Origin: an uncultured Erythrobacteraceae bacterium
GTDB taxonomy: Bacteria; Pseudomonadota; Alphaproteobacteria; Sphingomonadales; Sphingomonadaceae
Direction: 5' to 3'
DNA: 7,062 bases
Assembly (NCBI GenBank): GCA_946482075.1
Contig: CAMLQG010000123.1
Location: 1 to 7,062, forward strand
Part shown: positions 1-5,528 of the stretch, piece by piece
Layout of the letters: each line of letters starts with the position of its first letter
Position numbering within the stretch: position 1 is the first letter of the stretch
Notes under the pieces: generated by a model
The model's database searches: none
What the model was told of the DNA's origin: nothing
The model's input: the letters and a program-made list of their open reading frames with translations, nothing else
Translations under genes and position numbers: made by a program

Positions 1-585
1 CGCCACGCCGTCGATCTGGCTGATCTCACGCGATAGGCGGGTTTCGACGAGATCGCTGAGCTCGGTCAGCGGCATGTCGTCGGACTGGACGTTGAGCACC
101 ATCACGGGGCTGTCGGTGGGGTTCACCTTGCGCCAGGTGGGCAGGTTGGGAAGGTCGGCCGGAAGCCGCCCCGCCACGCTGTTGATCGCTGCCTGCACTT
201 CCTGCGCGGCGGCATCGATATCGCGTTCCAGCGTGAACTGGATCTGGATCTGCGTGCGCCCGAGCGCACTGGTCGATGTCATTTCCGTGATGCCGGGAAT
301 GCCGGTGAAAGCGACTTCGAGCGGGGTGGCGACCGAGGACGCCATCGTCTCCGGGCTTGCGCCGGGAAGGTTCGCGGTGACCTGCAGCGTCGGGAAATCG
401 GTTTCCGGCAGCGGCGCAACGGGCAGCAGCGGGAAGGCGGCGATGCCGAGCAGGATCGCCGCGAGCGTGATCAGGATCGTGGCGACGGGCCTGCGAATGA
501 AGCCCGCGGAAATACCGCCGCCTGTCTCGCTCGGCGCTCCGGGAGAGGGCGAGTCCGGCGCCGCTCCGGCATCCGTCGCGCTCAT
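1..585 (-). CDS. RND efflux pump inner-membrane subunit, MdtB/MdtC-like (N-terminal part, runs off window)
   Basis: This is the first 195 codons of a proton-driven resistance-nodulation-division transporter of the inner membrane, which exports hydrophobic compounds through a tripartite complex. Residues 25-57 give the usual cytoplasmic lead (GFIRRPVATILITLAAILLG) and TM1. The porter-domain start follows, with PLPETDFPTLQVTANLPG (about 58-75) and SPETMASSVATPLE (77-90), which is characteristic of the MdtB/MdtC branch, then TEMTSTSALG and the PN1 strand IQIQFTLERDID. The first 24 residues form a low-complexity A/P/S/G extension. Full-length members have about 1,000-1,050 residues, so roughly 80% lies outside. 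The ATG at 585-583 overlaps the stop of the upstream adaptor gene (ATGA), indicating translational coupling in one operon. The family is clear; the subtype and the exported substrate are inferred. Confidence 0.93.
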   Translation of the reverse strand, partial: MSATDAGAAPDSPSPGAPSETGGGISAGFIRRPVATILITLAAILLGIAAFPLLPVAPLPETDFPTLQVTANLPGASPETMASSVATPLEVAFTGIPGITEMTSTSALGRTQIQIQFTLERDIDAAAQEVQAAINSVAGRLPADLPNLPTWRKVNPTDSPVMVLNVQSDDMPLTELSDLVETRLSREISQIDGVA

Positions 586-1757
586 CGCTCCGGCGTCTTC
601 TTGGAAGGCTTGCCGACGATCGCGACCTTGGCCCCGTCGCGCAGGCGCGAATAGCCGTCACTCACGATCACGTCGCCTGCGGAAACCCCGCGCGTGATCA
701 CGGCCAGCTTGTCATTGGTGAAGCTCGTTTCCACCGGCACGCGTCTGGCGGTGCCTTTTTCCACGCGATAGACGAAAGGCCCTTCCACGCCCGGCCGCAC
801 CACGGGGGCGGGGAGTACGATGGCGTTGGGAGAGAAGCCGGTGCGGACCTGCACGGCGACGAAGGCGCCCGGCGTCAGGCTGCCCCGCGCGTTGGCGAAC
901 TGCGCGCGGACGCGCGCCGTGCCGCTCGTCACGTCAAGCTGGTTGTCGATCGCGGTGATCGTGCCTTCGCCTAGCGGGCGGTGCGTCTCGCGATCCAGCG
1001 CTTCCACCACTTTCGCGCCCGGTTGCCCGGCATTGGCCTGCAACTGGCCGAGCACGGTCTGCGGCACCGGGAAGATGATCGAGATCGGATCGACCTGCGC
1101 GACCGTCACGATCCCATTTGCGTCGCTCGTCCGCACCCGGTTGCCCTGGTCCACCTGCCTGATGCCCACCCGGCCGGAGACGGGTGCGGTGATCCGGGTG
1201 AAGGAGAGGTTGACTTGCGCCGCGCTGATATTCGCTCGGTCGAGCGCAACCGCTGCGCGCATCTGGGCGACCTGGGCGCGCTGCTGGTCCACTGTCTGGC
1301 GCGCGATCGCATCGCGTTCCAGCAGTTCCGAATAGCGCTGGAGGTCCAACTCGGCGAGATGGAGCTGCGCCCGATCGCGAGCCAGCTGCGCCTGTGCCGC
1401 GGCCAGCGATGCCCGCAGGGCCCGGTCATCGATCGTGGCGAGCACCTGACCCCGTGCCACGAGATCGCCTTCGCGGAAGAGCAGATGTGTGAGAATGCCA
1501 TCGACCTGTGTGCGGACGACCACCGCCTGGAGCGATTGCACCGTGCCGACGGCGTCGATCCCATGCGGCACGTCGCGCCGCTCCGCGCGCACGACCTGGA
1601 CGGGCACGGTCCGGTCCGGTTTCGGCTTCTCGCCGCCGCCGAACAGCGCGCGCAGGATCACGAAAGCCAGCAGCAGGACGATGAGGATGATGGCAGCGGC
1701 CGCTCTGGGATGCGCGCGCATCCACTCGACCCTCTCATTCATGGCGCCGTTACTCAT
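582..1757 (-). CDS. RND efflux periplasmic adaptor (membrane-fusion protein, MdtA/HlyD type)
   Basis: Periplasmic adaptor that couples the RND pump encoded immediately downstream to an outer-membrane channel. It has 391 residues. A single hydrophobic segment at about 19-39 (AAAAIILIVLLLAFVILRAL) anchors it; no lipobox cysteine is visible. The first lipoyl half lies around 77-112 (VDGILTHLLFREGDLVARGQ), an A/Q/R/L-rich coiled-coil hairpin at about 113-183, and the second lipoyl half at 184-207 (LSFTRITAPVSGRVGIRQVD), which is highly typical of MdtA. A beta-barrel follows at about 220-305 and a membrane-proximal domain to the end. The order, adaptor then pump with a 4-bp overlap, is that of mdtA-mdtB. 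The start is uncertain: the ATG at 1757 has a poor ribosome site, while the in-frame ATG at 1721 (MRAHPRAAA, 379 aa) has GAGAGG nine bases upstream. No outer-membrane channel or regulator gene is visible. Confidence 0.93.
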   Translation of the reverse strand: MSNGAMNERVEWMRAHPRAAAAIILIVLLLAFVILRALFGGGEKPKPDRTVPVQVVRAERRDVPHGIDAVGTVQSLQAVVVRTQVDGILTHLLFREGDLVARGQVLATIDDRALRASLAAAQAQLARDRAQLHLAELDLQRYSELLERDAIARQTVDQQRAQVAQMRAAVALDRANISAAQVNLSFTRITAPVSGRVGIRQVDQGNRVRTSDANGIVTVAQVDPISIIFPVPQTVLGQLQANAGQPGAKVVEALDRETHRPLGEGTITAIDNQLDVTSGTARVRAQFANARGSLTPGAFVAVQVRTGFSPNAIVLPAPVVRPGVEGPFVYRVEKGTARRVPVETSFTNDKLAVITRGVSAGDVIVSDGYSRLRDGAKVAIVGKPSKKTPER

Positions 1758-1791
1758 GGGTTTCGCGATATCGTTGGTTCAAGTCGTCAGG

Positions 1792-1818
1792 CTGACAGAA
1801 GCCTTACGTTTCTGTCAG
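1792..1818. promoter_or_regulatory. Perfect inverted repeat upstream of the RND operon, probable repressor operator
   Basis: CTGACAGAA (1792-1800) and its exact reverse complement TTCTGTCAG (1810-1818) flank a 9-base spacer. The element sits 35-61 bases upstream of the ATG at 1757, where a promoter would be expected. RND pump operons are commonly controlled by TetR- or MarR-type repressors that bind palindromes of about this size, so an operator is the natural reading. No regulator gene is adjacent and I cannot assign convincing -35/-10 boxes, so which protein binds is unknown. Confidence 0.5.
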
Positions 1819-1854
1819 TTGTTGTGGGCGATTAGCAAGGCACAGTTCCACGAT

Positions 1855-1934
1855 CCGTTCGCCCTGAGCTTGTCGAAGGTCCGTTCTTCCTTTCTTGAAA
1901 AAAAGCGGTGCTTCGACAAGCTCAGCACGAACGG
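1855..1934. repeat. REP-like imperfect inverted repeat, possible terminator of the ABM gene pair
   Basis: The left arm (1855-1878, beginning CCGTTCG and ending CTTGTCGAAG) and right arm (1911-1934, beginning CTTCGACAAG and ending CGAACGG) are 24 bases each and complementary at 22 of 24 positions, around a 32-base AT-richer loop. I recall this arm sequence as an abundant intergenic repeat of sphingomonads. It starts ten bases past the stop of the minus-strand ABM gene (1945) and lies before the RND operon promoter. A transcript of the ABM pair would therefore fold it into a long hairpin, which could stop or stabilise that mRNA and insulate the efflux operon. CGAACGGAAA recurs at 1928-1937 and 1954-1963. 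Confidence 0.8.
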
Positions 1935-1944
1935 AAACGGGGGC

Positions 1945-2250
1945 TCACCCCAGCGAACGGAAATACTCCACATTCATGTCAGAAGACAGGCAGTCCAGGA
2001 TCGGCGGCACGAGCCGGTCGTGGAAGTCGATATGCATGTGATGCTCGTAAGCCGCCTCGTCGCTGAACGTCGCCACGACGAGGAACAGGTTCGGATCGCT
2101 GTCCGATTGCAGCAATTCATAGACGCGCGCGTCGGGCTCCTGCGCGAAGACGAGCTGCTTGAGCTTCGTTTGCAGGGCGATGAATTCGTCGCGCTTCTCG
2201 GGCTGGACCCGCAGCGTTGCGACGAAGGATCTGGCTGGCGTTTCGCTCAT
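1945..2250 (-). CDS. ABM-fold (antibiotic biosynthesis monooxygenase/YgiN-like) small protein, copy A
   Basis: A 101-residue single-domain ferredoxin-like alpha/beta-barrel protein of the ABM family. Such proteins are cytoplasmic homodimers that include quinol monooxygenases (YgiN), anthrone oxygenases and members of unknown role; no cofactor motif is expected. The pattern is visible: strand 8-16 (SFVATLRVQ), PEKRDEFIAL at 17-26, VYELLQSDSDPNLFLVVATF (43-62), the SDEAAYEHHMHIDFHD helix (63-78) with H70, H71 and H73 where family members carry a conserved histidine, and the terminal strand EYFRSLG. It starts 12 bases after the stop of the other ABM gene, with GAGGGGGA overlapping that stop as ribosome site, so the two are co-transcribed. 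It is about 25-30% alike by eye to its neighbour, so they are diverged paralogues. The reaction is unknown. Confidence 0.85.
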   Translation of the reverse strand: MSETPARSFVATLRVQPEKRDEFIALQTKLKQLVFAQEPDARVYELLQSDSDPNLFLVVATFSDEAAYEHHMHIDFHDRLVPPILDCLSSDMNVEYFRSLG

Positions 2251-2262
2251 GTCCTGTCCCCC

Positions 2263-2547
2263 TCACAGATCGTGCAGATATTCGCGGGAATAGGCGCCGT
2301 CCATGCAGGCGACCATCTCCGCGATGATCGCGGCATTCTCTGGCCGATCCTGATGCGCGCGGTCACCGGCTTCGGATGTAAAGCTTTCGAACACGGCGAA
2401 CATACCGGGCTCCTCCAGGCGGAAGAACTGGTAGGCCAAGGTGGCGGGCTCGTCCGTGCTGAGCGCGGTCATCTCTTTCGCGAGGGTCACGAACTCGGCT
2501 TCTCTCTCCGGCCTGATCCGGAAGCGCGACAGGAAGGTAAAGGCCAT
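2263..2547 (-). CDS. ABM-fold (antibiotic biosynthesis monooxygenase/YgiN-like) small protein, copy B
   Basis: First gene of a two-gene minus-strand operon and a 94-residue ABM-family protein. The strand MAFTFLSRFRIRPEREAEFV opens the domain, followed by AYQFFRLEEPGMFAVFESFTSEAGDRAH (about 38-65), with H65 at the conserved histidine position of the family, and the closing SREYLHDL. I chose the ATG at 2547: the reading frame continues upstream to an ATG at 2667, but those 40 residues are unlike the family, cross the divergent regulatory region and would leave almost no room for a promoter. GGGAG lies nine bases before the ATG at 2547. The gene diverges from the Rieske oxygenase gene, so shared regulation is likely. 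The role is inferred only: oxidation of a phenol, quinol or polycyclic intermediate, or a non-enzymatic accessory. Confidence 0.82.
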   Translation of the reverse strand: MAFTFLSRFRIRPEREAEFVTLAKEMTALSTDEPATLAYQFFRLEEPGMFAVFESFTSEAGDRAHQDRPENAAIIAEMVACMDGAYSREYLHDL

Positions 2548-2606
2548 CGATTCCGTCTCCCGATCCCATGCCCGACCGCTCGCCGGGCTCGGCACTGGAT
2601 GCCTGC

Positions 2607-2636
2607 TTGCTTCCATGTTGTCTAGACACGTGATAT
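2607..2636 (+). promoter_or_regulatory. Possible promoter of the Rieske operon
   Basis: TTGCTT (2607-2612) and TGATAT (2631-2636) are separated by 18 bases and lie 67 bases before the oxygenase ATG. The match to a housekeeping promoter is moderate. Support comes from the palindrome that fits exactly between the two boxes, a classical repressor position. Confidence 0.35.
2618..2629. promoter_or_regulatory. Palindromic operator matching the GntR/HutC-type consensus
   Basis: TTGTCTAGACAC contains the perfect palindrome TGTCTAGACA (2619-2628) and fits the published HutC-subfamily GntR consensus NyGTMTAKACNy at every position. It lies in the 155-base gap between the divergent ABM pair and the Rieske operon and overlaps the putative plus-strand promoter. 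No GntR gene is in the window, so the regulator is presumably encoded nearby or in trans. Other GntR branches also use GT-AC half-sites, so the subfamily is tentative. Confidence 0.5.
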
Positions 2637-2689
2637 CGCTTCGCGCGTAAGGTCGCAGGTCGTCCAACGCATGGCGGCCGGGGAAGCTT

Positions 2690-2696
2690 GGAGAGG
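2690..2696 (+). promoter_or_regulatory. Ribosome binding site that fixes the Rieske oxygenase start
   Basis: GGAGAGG lies six bases before the ATG at 2703. It rules out the in-frame TTG at 2688, which overlaps this site and would have no ribosome site of its own. Confidence 0.8.
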
Positions 2697-2702
2697 CAGA
2701 AC

Positions 2703-4067
2703 ATGGGCTTCGATTTCACGAACTGGCAGATTCATGTCGGCGCGCCGCACCCCTTCAACGCGGAAGTGCCGCGGCCCGACAACGGCACCGCGCGGCTCGA
2801 TCCCGCACGGTATCACGATCCCGCCTTCGCGCGGGCGGAGTGGGAGAAGGTCTTCACCAAGACGTGGCTGCTGGCGGGTGTGGTAAGCGACATTCCCGAG
2901 CCCGGCGATTTCCTGCGTTTCGAGATCGGAACCGAAAGCTTCATCGTGGTGCGCGACGAGGATGGGAGCATCAAGGCGCATTACAACGTTTGCCCCCATC
3001 GCGGCAGCGCGCTCGCGATCACGGATTTCGGATCCGTCTCACGCTTCACCTGCCCGTTCCACAGCTGGCAGTTCAATCTCGACGGCGCCAATGTGCGCGT
3101 GACGGATCGGGAGACGTTCAATCCCGAGGTGCTCTGCCACGGCACCGATCTCACGTCGGTGCGCTGCGAGGAAGTGGCTGGCCTCATCTTCATTGCGATG
3201 GCTGACGACGTGCCGCCGCTGCGCGACTATCTCGGGCCGTTGGCGGATCACCTCGAACTCTATGACATCCCGCAGATGAATGTGGTTCAGCACAAGCGTT
3301 CCGACTGGGCGGCGAACTGGAAGGGCGGGGTGGATGCGTTCTACGAGATCTATCACCTCCATGCCGTCCACCCGCAGACCCAGGGCGTGATGGACGATCG
3401 CACCCAGATCGATCTCTATCCCAACGGGGCGAGCCGCCAGTTCGTGCCTTTCGCTCAGCCGAGCCCGCGCTATCCCGATCAGGACGGAGTGAATCCCGGC
3501 ATCGCGATGATGCTGCAGGATGCGGGCATCGATCCGGCGAGCTACGAAGGCACGGCGCAGGACACGCGCGCCGCCGTCCAGCAGGCCAAGCGCGCCCGTT
3601 CCGCGCTGCATGGGTTGGGCTACGAGAAGTTCAGCGATTCCCAATTATCGGATTCGGTCGTTTTCGGCGTCTTCCCCAACGTGCAGATCGGCTGCCATCC
3701 CGAAGCGGTGTTCCTCCACCGCTTCCTGCCGCATCCGCGCGATCCGGAGCAGTTCACTTACGATACCATGATCCTGTTCAAGGATGAGGACATCCCCGGC
3801 TATTCCGCGCCCGGCTGGATGGGCTTGGCTGAAGGCACCGACACGTCGGGCGAGATCCGGCCCGAGATCGTGCGCAAGGGAATCGGCGAGCCGCCGGAAC
3901 TTGGCCAGGTGCTCGACCAGGACAGCGAATTGCTGCCGGTGGTCCAGAAGGGCGCGAACTCGCGCGGGTTCAAAGGGCCGCTGTGGAGCGAGCAGGAGGC
4001 TCGCCTGCGGCACTTCCATGTCGAGCTGGATCGCTATCTCGGCGGGACAAAAAGCTGGAACATGTAA
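2703..4067 (+). CDS. Rieske non-heme iron aromatic ring-hydroxylating oxygenase, alpha subunit
   Basis: A 454-residue terminal oxygenase that would insert one or two oxygen atoms from O2 into an aromatic or other cyclic substrate, using electrons delivered by a ferredoxin/reductase. The Rieske [2Fe-2S] motif is complete: C97-P-H99, 17 residues, then C117-P-F-H120. The mononuclear iron site follows as E215-x2-H218-x4-H223 in NWKGGVDAFYEIYHLHAVH; D407 in VLDQDSELLPVVQKG is the likely third ligand by position. E215 stands where naphthalene dioxygenase has the bridging Asp205; Glu there is common in other branches. Length and layout match family alpha subunits. It heads a plus-strand operon with an SDR and an LEH-like protein. 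No beta subunit, ferredoxin or reductase is adjacent, suggesting a homotrimeric (alpha-only) enzyme served by partners elsewhere. The substrate cannot be deduced. Confidence 0.95.
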   Translation: MGFDFTNWQIHVGAPHPFNAEVPRPDNGTARLDPARYHDPAFARAEWEKVFTKTWLLAGVVSDIPEPGDFLRFEIGTESFIVVRDEDGSIKAHYNVCPHRGSALAITDFGSVSRFTCPFHSWQFNLDGANVRVTDRETFNPEVLCHGTDLTSVRCEEVAGLIFIAMADDVPPLRDYLGPLADHLELYDIPQMNVVQHKRSDWAANWKGGVDAFYEIYHLHAVHPQTQGVMDDRTQIDLYPNGASRQFVPFAQPSPRYPDQDGVNPGIAMMLQDAGIDPASYEGTAQDTRAAVQQAKRARSALHGLGYEKFSDSQLSDSVVFGVFPNVQIGCHPEAVFLHRFLPHPRDPEQFTYDTMILFKDEDIPGYSAPGWMGLAEGTDTSGEIRPEIVRKGIGEPPELGQVLDQDSELLPVVQKGANSRGFKGPLWSEQEARLRHFHVELDRYLGGTKSWNM

Positions 4068-4089
4068 GTGGTGCCTCCCCGCATTCGCA

Positions 4090-4127
4090 TTGAATTATAC
4101 CGGATTCGATTCAAACAAACTTGAATT
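4090..4127. promoter_or_regulatory. AT-rich cluster of TTGAAT half-sites before the SDR gene
   Basis: In the 118-base gap between the oxygenase and SDR genes, TTGAATT occurs at 4090-4096 and again at 4121-4127, 31 bases apart (about three helical turns). The inverted half-site ATTCAA (4109-4114) forms a 6+6 palindrome with the second copy around a 6-base spacer. The palindrome abuts a putative -35 box. This looks like an operator, but no known consensus is claimed and AT-richness alone could produce it. Confidence 0.3.
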
Positions 4128-4153
4128 GACCGTTCTGGCCATCGGCATAGGCT
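4126..4153 (+). promoter_or_regulatory. Possible internal promoter for the SDR and LEH-like genes
   Basis: TTGACC (4126-4131) and TAGGCT (4148-4153) are separated by 16 bases, 33 bases before the SDR ATG. The -35 box is good and the -10 box weak. It would allow the two downstream genes to be expressed independently of the oxygenase. Confidence 0.3.
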
Positions 4154-4185
4154 GGACCCCGGCAAAGCATAAAGGGGAGCAGTCC

Positions 4186-4926
4186 ATGGCCGGCCGGCTG
4201 GAAGGCAGGGTAGCGATCGTCACCGGAGGCACGCGCGGCATGGGCGAAGCCGAAGTGCGCGGGCTGGTGGCCGAAGGCGCGAAGGTCGTCTTCGGCGGGC
4301 GCGACGAGGAAGCAGGCAATCGCATCGCGCAGGAGCTGGGCGGAAACGCCGTCTATGTCCGGCAGGACGTTTCCATCGAGGCGGACTGGGAGCGCATCGT
4401 CGCCACGGCGCTCGACCGGTTCGGTACGATCACCTCGCTGGTGAACAATGCCGGCGTCCAGGCGCTGTCGCCCATCGCGGATATCAAGCAGGAGGATATA
4501 GAGCGCCTCTGCCGGATCAACCTCATGGGCCCGCTGCTGGGCATCAAGCATGTCGTCGGGCCCATGCGGGCGGCGGGCATGGGATCGATCGTCAAGATCG
4601 GTTCGCCCGCGGGCGTGAAGGCGCTGCCCTTCATTGCGGCCTATGCGGCGACAAAGGGTTCCATGTCCGGTGTGACGAAATCCGTCGCAGTGGAACTTGC
4701 GGCGGAGAATATCCGGGTGAACCTCGTGATTCCGGGCTTCTTCGATACGCAGATACTGGCGGACGCCACGCGCGGGAAGGGGGCGGAACTGGGCGCGAAG
4801 CTCACGCCCATGAAGCGCACGGCCCAGCCCCGGGAAATCGTCGGCACGATCATCTACCTGCTGTCGGATGACAGCCTGTTCGTGTCCGGCACGGAAATCA
4901 GGGTGGACGGCGCCTACACCATCTGA
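4186..4926 (+). CDS. Short-chain dehydrogenase/reductase (classical SDR, 3-alpha/20-beta-HSD-like)
   Basis: A 246-residue cytosolic NAD(P)-dependent oxidoreductase of the classical SDR family, acting on a secondary alcohol, ketone or dihydrodiol. It has the dinucleotide motif TGGTRGMG (13-20), NNAG (87-90), and the catalytic tetrad N112, S140, Y153 and K157 (IGS...YAATK). The C-terminal IRVDGAYTI is the usual dimer/tetramer end. After the second strand the sequence is FGGRD, with no acidic residue at the NAD-selecting position and an arginine next to it, which together with R17 favours NADP(H). The start ATG has GGGGAG six bases upstream. Position right after the oxygenase suits a step on its product, though true cis-dihydrodiol dehydrogenases usually have other signatures. 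The exact substrate is unknown. Confidence 0.93.
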   Translation: MAGRLEGRVAIVTGGTRGMGEAEVRGLVAEGAKVVFGGRDEEAGNRIAQELGGNAVYVRQDVSIEADWERIVATALDRFGTITSLVNNAGVQALSPIADIKQEDIERLCRINLMGPLLGIKHVVGPMRAAGMGSIVKIGSPAGVKALPFIAAYAATKGSMSGVTKSVAVELAAENIRVNLVIPGFFDTQILADATRGKGAELGAKLTPMKRTAQPREIVGTIIYLLSDDSLFVSGTEIRVDGAYTI

Positions 4927-4962
4927 AGCGGCGCCACAGGAACCAGGAAAGGGAGAGATATC

Positions 4963-5475
4963 ATGACGACACCGGATCCCAAGCAGGTCGTGCTCGACTA
5001 TTTCGAATGCTGCGACACCGAAGGCACACGCGCGGCCTTCGTGAAATACCTTCATCCCGACGTGATCAAATGCGATACGGGGCTGGGCGCCAATGTCGGG
5101 CTCGACATGGTGCTGACGGGGCTGGAAGCCTATCTCGAACTGTTCGACCGGCCCAACGTCCATTGCGACATCAAGAACATCGCGGCTTCCGGCAACGTGG
5201 TGTTCGCCGAACGGGTGGAGACCAATTATCATCCCGAGAAGGGCAACAAGTTCGTGGGCGAACTCGCCTCGGTGATGGTCGTCGAAGGGGACAAGATCAT
5301 CCGCTGGACGGACTATTACGATTCATCGGAATACAAATATGGTCGCGCCATCCCGCGCATGCCTTCGGTCAAGAAGCTGATGAAGATGCTGGGCGAGCTC
5401 AAGGAGAAGGGCATCAACATCCGTTCGCGCCTGTGGGATTTCGTCGACGAACGTTATTTCGGCAAGTCGGTCTGA
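4963..5475 (+). CDS. Limonene-1,2-epoxide hydrolase-like / SnoaL-like NTF2-fold protein
   Basis: A 170-residue cone-shaped NTF2-superfamily protein resembling limonene-1,2-epoxide hydrolase (LEH). Compared from memory with Rhodococcus LEH (149 aa), AERVET aligns with TERVDV, giving R84 for Arg99 and E86 for Asp101, and IIRWTDYYD aligns with ITGWRDYFD, giving D117 for Asp132. The water-holding Tyr53/Asn55 appear as K36 and D38, and about 50 residues follow D120, longer than in LEH, including a lysine-rich helix (KKLMKMLGELKEKG, 137-150). The acid-Arg-acid core is kept but the pocket is changed, so epoxide hydrolysis is possible and other SnoaL-type chemistry (isomerase, dehydratase, cyclase) equally so. 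GGGAGAG precedes the ATG by five bases; the gene lies 36 bases after the SDR, in one operon. Ring-hydroxylating oxygenase beta subunits share this fold, but the sequence looks closer to LEH. Confidence 0.82.
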   Translation: MTTPDPKQVVLDYFECCDTEGTRAAFVKYLHPDVIKCDTGLGANVGLDMVLTGLEAYLELFDRPNVHCDIKNIAASGNVVFAERVETNYHPEKGNKFVGELASVMVVEGDKIIRWTDYYDSSEYKYGRAIPRMPSVKKLMKMLGELKEKGINIRSRLWDFVDERYFGKSV

Positions 5476-5478
5476 ACG

Positions 5479-5524
5479 GATCGGGCCATGGCGGACCCCT
5501 CGATCTGCCATGGCCTTCCCGATC
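5479..5524. terminator. Hairpin between convergent genes, probable bidirectional terminator
   Basis: GGCCATGGCGGA (5484-5495) pairs with TCTGCCATGGCC (5504-5515) through 12 base pairs (one G-T wobble) around an 8-base loop. An outer GATCGG/CCGATC pair (5479-5484 and 5519-5524) can extend the stem. It fills the 53-base gap between the LEH-like gene and the convergent dehydrogenase. No T-run follows on either strand, so it is an unusual or Rho-assisted terminator or an mRNA 3'-end stabiliser. Confidence 0.6.
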
Positions 5525-5528
5525 GGGA

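Noticed and set aside
26..661. Alternative minus-strand frame at the left edge
   Set aside because: The protein is arginine-rich low complexity; the neighbouring frame from 585 to 1 encodes a clear RND pump N-terminus.
981..1835. Long plus-strand open frame opposite the adaptor gene
   Set aside because: It is rich in R, H and D without any domain pattern, and the opposite strand encodes a complete membrane-fusion protein. High GC makes long antisense frames common.
2548..2667. N-terminal extension of ABM copy B to an upstream ATG
   Set aside because: The extra 40 residues are unlike the family and would read through the palindromic operator; the ATG at 2547 starts exactly at the domain.
3039..3644. 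Minus-strand open frame opposite the Rieske gene
   Set aside because: It has no family resemblance; the plus strand has intact Rieske and iron-binding motifs over the same bases.
4111..5232. Long minus-strand open frame (373 codons) opposite the SDR and LEH-like genes
   Set aside because: It crosses two well-supported genes with good ribosome sites and shows no recognisable domain.
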